A stretch of DNA of 12,469 bases from Pseudomonadota bacterium (GTDB lineage Bacteria; Pseudomonadota; Gammaproteobacteria; Xanthomonadales; Xanthomonadaceae). The notes under the pieces are model-generated. The model was given only the letters and a program-made list of their open reading frames with translations, was not told the DNA's origin and searched no databases. The stretch is taken from the NCBI GenBank assembly GCA_023457475.1, contig JAEWLO010000512.1, forward strand, positions 1-12,469, read 5' to 3'. The translations under genes were made by a program, and so were the position numbers. This document shows positions 6,796-12,469 of this stretch, piece after piece. Position 1 is the stretch's first letter. Each line of letters opens with the position of its first letter.

Positions 6796-8220
6796 TCAGA
6801 TCTGGATGTAGCCGGTGGCGATCCAGTAGATGCCGATGGCCGCGCCGATGACCGCCAGTGCCAGGATCACCACGTCGCTCGGCTTGGCCAGCATCCGCAG
6901 GCCTTGTTCCCGGCGTGCCCAGAGATAGAGCAGACTGCCGGGCGCATACAGCACGGCCGAGAGCACGATGAACTTGACCCCGCCGGCGTACAGCAGGAAG
7001 ACGGTATACACGGTCGCCAGCACGGCCAGGATGAGGTCGCGCTGGCGTCCGTCCGCTTCGCTGGCATAGCCCTCGCCCCGGCGGGTGACCTGGATGCCGT
7101 AAGCCGCCACGAAGAAGAACGGAATCAGCGACATCGCGCTGGTCAGGTTGAGCATCAACGAGAAGGCATCGCGCGACCAGTAGGTGCTGATCACGATGAG
7201 CTGGACCACGATGTTGGTGGCCCACAGGGCGGCTGACGGCACGCCGTTGGCGTTCTCACGGGCGAACACCGCCGGCATGTCCTTGGTCCGCGCCGCGGCA
7301 GACAGCACCTCCGCACAGATCAGCGACCAGGCCAGGTATGCCCCCAGGATGGAGATCAGCAGACCTACGCTGACGAACACCGCTCCCCACGGGCCCACCA
7401 CCGCTTCCAGCAGCGCGGCCATCGACGGCTGCCGCATGCCGGCGATGTCCGCGCGTTCCAGCACCGCATACGGCAGCAGCGTCACCAGCACCATCAGCGT
7501 GGTGACCACCAGGAATCCGGTGATGGTGGCTGCGCCCACGTCCTTGCGCTCCTTGGCATACCGGGAATAGACACTGGCCCCTTCGATGCCGAGGAACACG
7601 AATACCGTCACCAGCATGGTGGCCCGTACCTGCTCGAAAATGCTGCCGGTCAGGTCGCCGCCGTAGAAGTTGAAGCTGAACATGTCCATGCGGAAAGCGA
7701 AGACCATGATCACCAGGAACACCACGATGGGGATCACCTTGGCGATGGTCACGATGTTGTTGATCGCGGCCGCCTGCTGCACGCCCCGCAGAATCATGAA
7801 ATGGAACAGCCAGATGCCGATCGACGCGACCAGGATCGCCACGACCGTGTTCCCATCGCCGAACACCGGGAAGAACGCCCCCAGCGTGGATTTGATCAGC
7901 ACCCAGTACGACACGTTGCCGATGCAGCTGCCGATCCAGTAGCCGAACGCCGACAGGAACCCCGGGTAGTTACCGAACCCTTCCTTGGCGTAGGCGAACA
8001 CGCCTGCATCCAGGTCGGGCTTGCGCTCGGCCAGCAGTTGAAACACCCGCGCCAGCATGTACATGCCCAGGCCGGCGATCAGCCACGCCACCAGGGCACC
8101 GAGCGGACCCGTGGCCCCTGCGAAGGTGCGCGGCAGCGAGAAAATGCCGGCTCCGATCATGCCGCCGACCACCATCGCGGTCAGCTGGGTACGCGTCATT
8201 TTGACGACCGTGGAAGACAT
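6796..8220 (-). CDS. arcD: arginine/ornithine antiporter (ArcD-type APC transporter)
   Basis: A 474-residue, ~12-helix inner-membrane antiporter. It carries the helix-1 motif GGMIGAGIFSLPRTFAGATG and the FPVFGDGNTVVAIL, FHFMILRGVQQAA and FVFLGIEGASVYSRYAKERKDVG segments typical of ArcD-like arginine/ornithine exchangers. Import of arginine in exchange for the deamination product would feed arginine deiminase, encoded at 568-1818 on the same strand. The ATG at 8220 is chosen because it gives the same length as the tandem paralogue. An in-frame ATG at 8262 would add 14 hydrophilic residues, and no strong ribosome-binding site decides between them. This is the first gene of a three-gene operon (antiporter, antiporter, hydrolase). 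Its upstream region is shared with the divergent PAS gene and holds an FNR-like site. Substrate is assigned from family and context only. Confidence 0.9.
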   Translation of the reverse strand: MSSTVVKMTRTQLTAMVVGGMIGAGIFSLPRTFAGATGPLGALVAWLIAGLGMYMLARVFQLLAERKPDLDAGVFAYAKEGFGNYPGFLSAFGYWIGSCIGNVSYWVLIKSTLGAFFPVFGDGNTVVAILVASIGIWLFHFMILRGVQQAAAINNIVTIAKVIPIVVFLVIMVFAFRMDMFSFNFYGGDLTGSIFEQVRATMLVTVFVFLGIEGASVYSRYAKERKDVGAATITGFLVVTTLMVLVTLLPYAVLERADIAGMRQPSMAALLEAVVGPWGAVFVSVGLLISILGAYLAWSLICAEVLSAAARTKDMPAVFARENANGVPSAALWATNIVVQLIVISTYWSRDAFSLMLNLTSAMSLIPFFFVAAYGIQVTRRGEGYASEADGRQRDLILAVLATVYTVFLLYAGGVKFIVLSAVLYAPGSLLYLWARREQGLRMLAKPSDVVILALAVIGAAIGIYWIATGYIQI

Positions 8221-8366
8221 GCCGGGCCACCGTTCGGATGAATGGACGTCTGCAGTGATCATGCAGGATGCGCCGCGGCGGGGCCTCAGTAGTTCTACGC
8301 AGGGAATTACCGGAAGCGCCTGAAACGTCCTGCGGCAACAGGTCGCAGCGTCTGTCGGCCCACGCC

Positions 8367-8380
8367 TTGACCAATGTCAT
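8367..8380. promoter_or_regulatory. possible FNR/ANR binding site
   Basis: TTGAC-CAAT-GTCAT matches 7 of 10 informative positions of the FNR consensus TTGAT-N4-ATCAA, and its two arms are 4/5 symmetric. It sits between the divergent arcD-type gene and the PAS gene. An FNR-type regulator with the matching recognition residues is encoded 2 kb to the right. It is 147 nt from the antiporter ATG and 70 nt from the PAS ATG. No clear -10 element at the usual FNR spacing was found for either direction, so this is tentative. Confidence 0.4.
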
Positions 8381-8450
8381 GCCGGGCGGTGCCGGAAGGC
8401 GCGACCCTGCGCTGGACAGCTGATTTTCCCCCACAGAGAGGACCGACCCC

Positions 8451-8879
8451 ATGGAGTACCAGCCCACCCCCGCCCAGTTGCTGGACGCCGTGCAGAACGT
8501 GATGGTGATCTCCACCACCGACCTGCAAGGCATCATCACGTACGCCAACGACCTGTTCTGCACCCTCACGGGCTTCGCACGCGAAGAGCTGATCGGGCAG
8601 CCGCACAGCATCGTGCGCCACCCCGATGTGCCCAAGGCCGTTTACAAGGACATGTGGGACACCATCAAGGCGGGCCGGACGTGGACCGGTATCGTGCCCA
8701 ACCTCGGCAAGGGCGGCGTGCTCTATGTGGTGGACACCACTGTGCAGCCGCTGTTCGACGCTGATGGTCGGATCGCCAGCTACATCAGCATCCGCCGCGT
8801 GGTGAACGACCTGATGGGCAACTTCGACGCGGTGGAGTTCAGCAAGGAGAAGTTCGACGACGCCTACGAGGCCGCATGA
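8451..8879 (+). CDS. free-standing Aer-like flavin-binding PAS protein
   Basis: A 142-residue soluble protein consisting almost only of a PAS domain (about residues 10-118). It is strikingly like the N-terminal FAD-PAS of the aerotaxis receptor Aer: STTDLQGIITYANDLF, GQPHSIVRHPDVPKAVYKDMW, GRTWTGIV and ASYISIRR. Residues corresponding to Aer's FAD-binding Asn34, Arg57, His58 and Asp60 are present as Asn33, Arg56, His57 and Asp59, along with Trp69 and Trp78. It probably binds FAD and senses redox state or oxygen. Unlike Aer it has no membrane anchor, HAMP or signalling domain; only ~24 acidic residues follow the PAS. AGAGAGGA precedes the ATG by 8 nt. The stop overlaps the next gene's start by 4 nt (ATGA), so it is translationally coupled to a diflavin reductase. 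Confidence 0.92.
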   Translation: MEYQPTPAQLLDAVQNVMVISTTDLQGIITYANDLFCTLTGFAREELIGQPHSIVRHPDVPKAVYKDMWDTIKAGRTWTGIVPNLGKGGVLYVVDTTVQPLFDADGRIASYISIRRVVNDLMGNFDAVEFSKEKFDDAYEAA

Positions 8880-10414
8880 ACGCCGCCGCCCCCATCCGCC
8901 GCGTGCTGGTCGGGTACGGGTCTGAATCCGGCAATGCCCGTGCCCTCGCCCTTCGCGTAGGCGGGGCACCCGTGCTTCAGATGCACGGGCCCGAGGTGCT
9001 GCCGTTCAACGATATCGACGTGATGGGTCTGGGGGCCGGCGATGTGCTGCTGGCGGTCTCCAGCTCCTTCGGCGACGGGGAGGCTCCGGCCAATGCCGAG
9101 CGCTTCGCCGACGCGCTGCGCGAGGCACCCTCCCTGCAGGGGCTGCGCTATGCGGTGTTCGGCCTCGGCGATACCGGCTATCCCCGCTTCTGCGGCTTCA
9201 CCCGACAGCTCGATGCGTGGCTCGCCGAGCGCAAGGCCGAGCCGATCCTGCGGCGCGTCGATGCCGATGCAGACTTCGAGGCCTTCTTCGCCCAGTGGCT
9301 GCCCGTCGTCGGACGCGTGCTGAACGGCGAACCGGACGCGGGTCGCGACCTGAACCTACAGGTCACCGCGTATGGTCCGGACACGGCGTTTACCGCCCCC
9401 ATCGTGGCGCGGCAGCGACTCAGCGGCAGCACGCCGGCGGCCTGGCATCTCGAACTGGACCTGGCGGGCAGCGGCATGCACTGGCGTGCCGGCGACACGC
9501 TGCATGTGGTGCCGGGCAACGACCCGGCCCTGCTGCAGGCGCTGGCCGACTGGTACGGCGACCCGGCGGCGCTGACGCTGCTGCAGGACCGGGAACTGCG
9601 GCAGTTGGGGAAAAGCGTCCTGCGTGAGCTGGCCCGGCTGGGCGGCAGCGAGGCCCTGAAGGGATTGCTCAAGGTGAGCCAGCGTGCCGCGCTGGACGCG
9701 TATCTGCACGGGGCCGATGTCCTCGACATCCTCCAGGACCACGCCACCCCGGAGCGTGTGCCACTGCAGCAGTTGGCCGACCTGCTCTCGCCCTGCCTGC
9801 CACGGGCCTATTCGATCGCTTCTTCAGGCGGCGACCGTGTCGTGCTCTGCCTCCGGGAGGTCCGCTATCTGCGCCGTGGGCGCGAGCGACGCGGCACCGC
9901 CACTGGATGGCTGCTGGGGGGTGCCGGCACCGCCCGCGTTTACTGCCGCTCCAACCCGGGCTTCCGCCTGCCCGCACAGGACACCGCACCGCTGTTGATG
10001 GTGGGCACCGGCACGGGAATCGCGCCGCTGCTGGGCCTGGTTCAGGAACTGGAAGCGAACCGGAGCAACCGGGAGGTGCATCTGCTGTTCGGCGAAAAGC
10101 ATCGGGCGCACGACTTCCTCTATGGCGAGGTGCTGCAGGGATGGCAGCGCGCCGGCCGGCTTGCCAGTCTGCGCACCGCGTTCTCACGCGACACGGAACA
10201 GAAGCGCTATGTGCAGCATGTGCTGGCCGAACACGCGACAGAGATCGCGTCGTTGTTCGCGCGTGGTGCCCACCTTTATGTCTGCGGAAACAAAGCCCAT
10301 CTGGAGGGTGCCCTGCGCGGCGCGCTGGATGGACTACTGCCCCCGACGGCCGAGGTGCCGAGCGCCTGGAACGCGCTTCGCGAAGCTGGACGGCTGCACT
10401 GCGAGCTCTACTGA
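8876..10414 (+). CDS. CysJ-like NADPH diflavin reductase (FMN + FAD/NADPH domains)
   Basis: A 512-residue cytoplasmic electron-transfer flavoprotein that should pass electrons from NADPH to FAD to FMN to a partner. The FMN/flavodoxin domain is at about 8-150: phosphate loop GSESGNA (15-21), SSFGDGEAP (63-71) and GLGDTGYPRFCG (96-107). The FAD domain with connecting helices is at about 175-360: RAYSIASS (310-317) and GTATGW (340-345). The NADPH domain follows: GTGTGIAPLLG (377-387), SRD (437-439) with KRYVQ (443-447) as in CysJ, YVCG (468-471) and a terminal aromatic Tyr512. It is shorter than CysJ (~600), mainly at the N-terminus, and no sulfite reductase hemoprotein (cysI) is nearby, so the acceptor is unknown. 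The start overlaps the PAS gene stop (ATGA), with GAGG at 8868-8871. The PAS protein is the obvious candidate partner, by inference only. Confidence 0.9.
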   Translation: MNAAAPIRRVLVGYGSESGNARALALRVGGAPVLQMHGPEVLPFNDIDVMGLGAGDVLLAVSSSFGDGEAPANAERFADALREAPSLQGLRYAVFGLGDTGYPRFCGFTRQLDAWLAERKAEPILRRVDADADFEAFFAQWLPVVGRVLNGEPDAGRDLNLQVTAYGPDTAFTAPIVARQRLSGSTPAAWHLELDLAGSGMHWRAGDTLHVVPGNDPALLQALADWYGDPAALTLLQDRELRQLGKSVLRELARLGGSEALKGLLKVSQRAALDAYLHGADVLDILQDHATPERVPLQQLADLLSPCLPRAYSIASSGGDRVVLCLREVRYLRRGRERRGTATGWLLGGAGTARVYCRSNPGFRLPAQDTAPLLMVGTGTGIAPLLGLVQELEANRSNREVHLLFGEKHRAHDFLYGEVLQGWQRAGRLASLRTAFSRDTEQKRYVQHVLAEHATEIASLFARGAHLYVCGNKAHLEGALRGALDGLLPPTAEVPSAWNALREAGRLHCELY

Positions 10415-10420
10415 ACGGCC

Positions 10421-11176
10421 TCAGTTCTCCGCGTTGGCCTCGGCCAGGGCATGCAGGCGCTCGGGCTGCAGCAGCACCACCTCGCGCTGGTTGACCGCGA
10501 TCACCTGATCGTCGCTGAGCCGGCGTAGCACCCGGCTGGTGGTTTCCGGGGCCATCCGCAGGTAGTTGGCGATATCCAGTTTGGTCATGGTGAGGTTGAA
10601 TCGCACCGCCGAGAAACCGCGCTGCGCGTAGCGGGCAGACAGGTCCAGCAGGAACGCGGCCATCCGGGCATCGGTTCGGTGGTTGGCCGCCAGCGTGGCT
10701 GCTTTGCCGATCTCCGCACTGAGCTGGCTGAACACCCGCGACTGCAGCCCCGGCATCCGGGTCGCCAGCAGGCTCATCCGCGGGAACGAAAACCGGCACA
10801 GGTGCACCGTATCCAGCGCCACCGCATTGCATGGATAGCGCGCACCATGAATGCCATTCAGCCCGATCACCTCGCCGGGCAGGCTGAAGCCCAGCACCTG
10901 TTCGGTGCCCTGGCTGTCGATGATGAACGTCTTCACCATGCCGGCGCGCACGGCCGCGATCGCCTCGAACGGATCGCCCGCACGGAACAGGTACTCGCCC
11001 GGCCTGTACGGGCCGACGTGATCCACCAGCACATGCAGCTCCGCCAACGCCGTCTTGTCGTAGCCCTGCGCCGTGCACGCCTCGGAGAACGCGCAGGTGC
11101 TGCAGAAATGCAGTGCGTCGCCGTCATCGGCGGCGGCCGGGTTCATCGTGGAAGCACGCGGCCGCAGGTCCACCAT
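10421..11176 (-). CDS. fnr: FNR-type oxygen-sensing transcription regulator (Crp/Fnr family)
   Basis: A 251-residue cytoplasmic regulator expected to bind DNA as a dimer when its [4Fe-4S] cluster is intact at low oxygen. Four likely cluster ligands are visible: Cys25, Cys28 and Cys34 (C-x2-C-x5-C) and Cys127 in VHLCRF. Their spacing equals that of E. coli FNR Cys20/23/29/122, including 93 residues between the last two. The cyclic-nucleotide-like beta barrel spans about 45-135, and a long dimer helix follows. The C-terminal helix-turn-helix (TMTKLDIANYLRMAPETTSRVL) carries Glu211, Ser214 and Arg215, as in the E-x2-S-R recognition helix that reads TTGAT half-sites. The ATG at 11176 is 3 nt after the M14 peptidase stop, so the genes form an operon. 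Met11 (11146) is an alternative start; no strong ribosome-binding site is seen for either. It converges on the reductase with a 6-nt gap. Confidence 0.93.
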   Translation of the reverse strand: MVDLRPRASTMNPAAADDGDALHFCSTCAFSEACTAQGYDKTALAELHVLVDHVGPYRPGEYLFRAGDPFEAIAAVRAGMVKTFIIDSQGTEQVLGFSLPGEVIGLNGIHGARYPCNAVALDTVHLCRFSFPRMSLLATRMPGLQSRVFSQLSAEIGKAATLAANHRTDARMAAFLLDLSARYAQRGFSAVRFNLTMTKLDIANYLRMAPETTSRVLRRLSDDQVIAVNQREVVLLQPERLHALAEANAEN

Positions 11177-11179
11177 GGA

Positions 11180-12100
11180 TCAGCGGGCGGCCAGCGCGAA
11201 ATCGAGCCCGGCACGCACCGCGGCCACCTGCGCGGCATTGCATTCCTCCGGTGACGTCCGCGGGCTGTCCGGGTAGACCTCGGTGGTGGTGGCGAAGCGC
11301 GCGTCGGTGAAGCCGGCGCAGGCACCGATGGAACGCGATTCGCCCCAGACCACGCCGGGCGACTGCAACGGCAGGCCGACCAGGTTGCCGGCCGCATCGG
11401 CGGGCGCGATGTGGGTGATGGGCTGCACGGCGGCGATGAGCGCCTGCTGGAAGTCGTGCTCGGGATTCTCACTGTTGCCGATCACGTAGAACCCGTCCGG
11501 AATGGTCTCCGGCACCCAGGCCTTGCCGTCGCGCGAGGCCAGCGCCGGGTCGAACTCATGGGCATCGCTATCGGTGGTTTCGTGCAGGTCCAGGTGGACG
11601 AAGGGTGCGATCCCCTGCCCGGCGATCCACGTCATCAACGCTGCCGACTCCACGATCAGGCCGCCGTTGCGGAAGCTGCGGTTGGGGTCGAACGCATCGT
11701 GGTTCCAGCGTTGGATGCGTTCGTAGCCCCACGGTGACACGCAGGGAACGACCACCAGGTTCAGCCGGCCGGCATAGTCCTCGGCATGCTGGGCCAGGAA
11801 CTGCAGGGCACCGTGCACGCCGCTGGTTTCGTAGCCGTGCACGCCGCCGGTGACCAGCGCGGTGGGCAGCGCGTCGTTCCACGCGCGGCTGCGTACCGCC
11901 AGCAGCGGGTACTGATCGTCGCCCACCTCCAGCTGGCCGTATTGGACCACCTCCAGACTGGCGGGAAGTTCCTGCAGCGGCTGAACCACATCGTGCGCGT
12001 GACTGCGCTGCACGATCTGACGACGCCGCCACTGCGTACGTTCTTCGTCGCCCCAGGGCTGGCCGGGCGTGCCGACCGGGTAGAAATGTTGATGTGTCAT
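11180..12100 (-). CDS. M14-family zinc metallocarboxypeptidase
   Basis: A 306-residue single-domain metallopeptidase-like protein with no signal peptide, so probably cytoplasmic. The zinc-binding pattern of M14 and the related succinylglutamate desuccinylase/aspartoacylase group is present: His88-x2-Glu91 (GGVHGYE) and a third His in HLDLHET (His173 most likely). Asn140-Arg141 (FDPNRSF) corresponds to the substrate-carboxylate-binding Asn-Arg pair of carboxypeptidases. Glu274 in TTTEVYP is the likely catalytic base. It should release a C-terminal amino acid from peptides or act on an N-acyl amino acid; the substrate cannot be read from the sequence. The ATG at 12100 is chosen because AGGAG lies 6 nt before it; the reading frame stays open 78 codons further upstream but that stretch is not protein-like. 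The fnr-type gene follows 3 nt downstream. Confidence 0.88.
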   Translation of the reverse strand: MTHQHFYPVGTPGQPWGDEERTQWRRRQIVQRSHAHDVVQPLQELPASLEVVQYGQLEVGDDQYPLLAVRSRAWNDALPTALVTGGVHGYETSGVHGALQFLAQHAEDYAGRLNLVVVPCVSPWGYERIQRWNHDAFDPNRSFRNGGLIVESAALMTWIAGQGIAPFVHLDLHETTDSDAHEFDPALASRDGKAWVPETIPDGFYVIGNSENPEHDFQQALIAAVQPITHIAPADAAGNLVGLPLQSPGVVWGESRSIGACAGFTDARFATTTEVYPDSPRTSPEECNAAQVAAVRAGLDFALAAR

Positions 12101-12106
12101 GGGCGG

Positions 12107-12111
12107 CTCCT
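12107..12111 (-). promoter_or_regulatory. ribosome-binding site fixing the M14 peptidase start
   Basis: AGGAG on the minus strand with 6-nt spacing to the ATG at 12100. It decides the start against the longer open frame that extends to 12334. Confidence 0.65.
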
Positions 12112-12126
12112 GCGGCGTGTGCAGCC

Positions 12127-12132
12127 ATTGTA
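12127..12132 (-). promoter_or_regulatory. possible -10 element for the M14 peptidase / fnr operon
   Basis: TACAAT on the minus strand, 26 nt before the ATG at 12100, would give a ~20-nt leader containing the AGGAG site. No good -35 hexamer is found at 16-18 nt spacing, so this is weak. The whole 12101-12379 stretch holds only this, the terminator at 12349-12368 and no convincing gene. Confidence 0.3.
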
Positions 12133-12348
12133 CCGGCTCGCTGCTGTGCCCGCCCGTTGAAGAACAGGCGCGCGCGGCAGCCGCATGCGGCACCATGGCG
12201 GTGGATGTGGAAGCGTACACGTGCTTTTCAACGACGTTCATGCGTTCGCCGCACGTTGCATTGTCATCGGCAGTCGTCTGGGAACCGACCGTACCGGGAT
12301 TCGCCCCCACCGATGGGACATGACCACCGACCACGCCAGCACAAAAAC

Positions 12349-12368
12349 GGGGCCGGTCGCCCGGCCCC
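12349..12368 (-). terminator. intrinsic terminator downstream of the elongation factor G gene
   Basis: GGGGCCGG (12349-12356) pairs perfectly with CCGGCCCC (12361-12368) around a 4-nt loop. On the minus strand the stem is followed, after one G, by TTTTTGT, a classic rho-independent terminator 11 nt past the elongation factor stop. On the plus strand a shorter TTT tail follows, so it may work weakly in that direction too. Confidence 0.85.
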
Positions 12369-12379
12369 TTTCTGCCACA

Positions 12380-12469
12380 TCATGCAGCCTGCACTTCCTC
12401 ATACCCGGTGAAGCGCATGTCGCTCGACGCCCGTCCCTGGGTCAGCGAACGCAGCGAGGTGGTGTACCC
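12380..12469 (-). CDS. fusA: elongation factor G, C-terminal end only (partial at right edge)
   Basis: The last 29 residues of a minus-strand gene that begins beyond the right edge. The segment GYTTSLRSLTQGRASSDMRF followed by TGYEEVQAA is the highly conserved C-terminus of translational GTPase EF-G (domain V; the family pattern is FGY-xT-xLRS-xTQGR-xS-x-M-x-F-xxY). EF-G catalyses ribosome translocation using GTP. A strong terminator follows immediately and no tuf gene is downstream. This may therefore be a second EF-G copy rather than the one in the ribosomal str operon; the visible part cannot settle this. Confidence 0.85.
   Translation of the reverse strand, partial: GYTTSLRSLTQGRASSDMRFTGYEEVQAA

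Noticed and set aside
8876..10414. Assignment as the cysJ sulfite reductase subunit proper
   Set aside because: Domain order matches, but it lacks CysJ's N-terminal length and there is no cysI, cysH or other sulfur-assimilation gene beside it, so the symbol was withheld.
9669..11078. A 469-codon minus-strand open frame across the reductase 3' end and the fnr-type gene
   Set aside because: It spans two well-supported genes in the wrong frame, and the translation is Pro/Ala/Arg/Gly-rich without domain character.
12101..12334. N-terminal extension of the M14 peptidase by 78 codons
   Set aside because: The extension is not protein-like for this family, lacks a signal peptide, and the ATG at 12100 has a good AGGAG at 6 nt.

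Overview
The window is GC-rich, densely packed proteobacterial DNA. Gene content points to a Stenotrophomonas/Xanthomonas-type gammaproteobacterium: a DUF6491-type lipoprotein, Abhydrolase_9 and YqhA-family proteins, and GTAG-headed REP-like palindromes of the kind known from Stenotrophomonas. The taxon is inferred from these features; no search was run. It looks like ordinary chromosome, with no insertion sequence, integrase, tRNA or CRISPR array visible.

Left part (1-3638). A minus-strand unit holds arginine deiminase (arcA, 568-1818). Two bases later comes the start of an RND-efflux periplasmic adaptor lipoprotein that runs off the left edge. Divergent from arcA is a compact plus-strand envelope operon: a glycine-zipper lipoprotein (2025-2486), a DUF6491-like lipoprotein (2503-3066) and a four-helix YqhA/UPF0114 membrane protein (3066-3638).

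Middle (3608-8220). An inverted pair of REP-like palindromes separates the yqhA end from a minus-strand operon. In transcription order that operon is an ArcD-type basic amino acid antiporter (6796-8220), a diverged tandem copy of it (5340-6767), and a membrane-anchored Abhydrolase_9 serine hydrolase (3670-5343) whose GTG start overlaps the antiporter stop.

Right part (8221-12469). A 230-bp divergent control region contains a possible FNR/ANR site. It leads rightwards into a two-gene operon: a free-standing Aer-like flavin PAS protein (8451-8879) overlapping by 4 nt a CysJ-like diflavin reductase (8876-10414). Converging on it, with a 6-nt gap, is an M14 metallocarboxypeptidase (11180-12100) followed 3 nt later by an FNR-type oxygen sensor (10421-11176) with all four iron-sulfur cysteines. 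A strong hairpin terminator and the last 29 residues of an elongation factor G (minus strand) close the window.

Read together, the genes suggest a low-oxygen/redox-linked arginine island: an FNR regulator, arginine/ornithine (or arginine/citrulline) exchange, arginine deimination giving ammonia, and a flavin redox module. No arcB or arcC lies in the window. The most interesting unexplained unit is the PAS/diflavin-reductase pair, which looks like a sensor and its own electron donor with no visible output domain.
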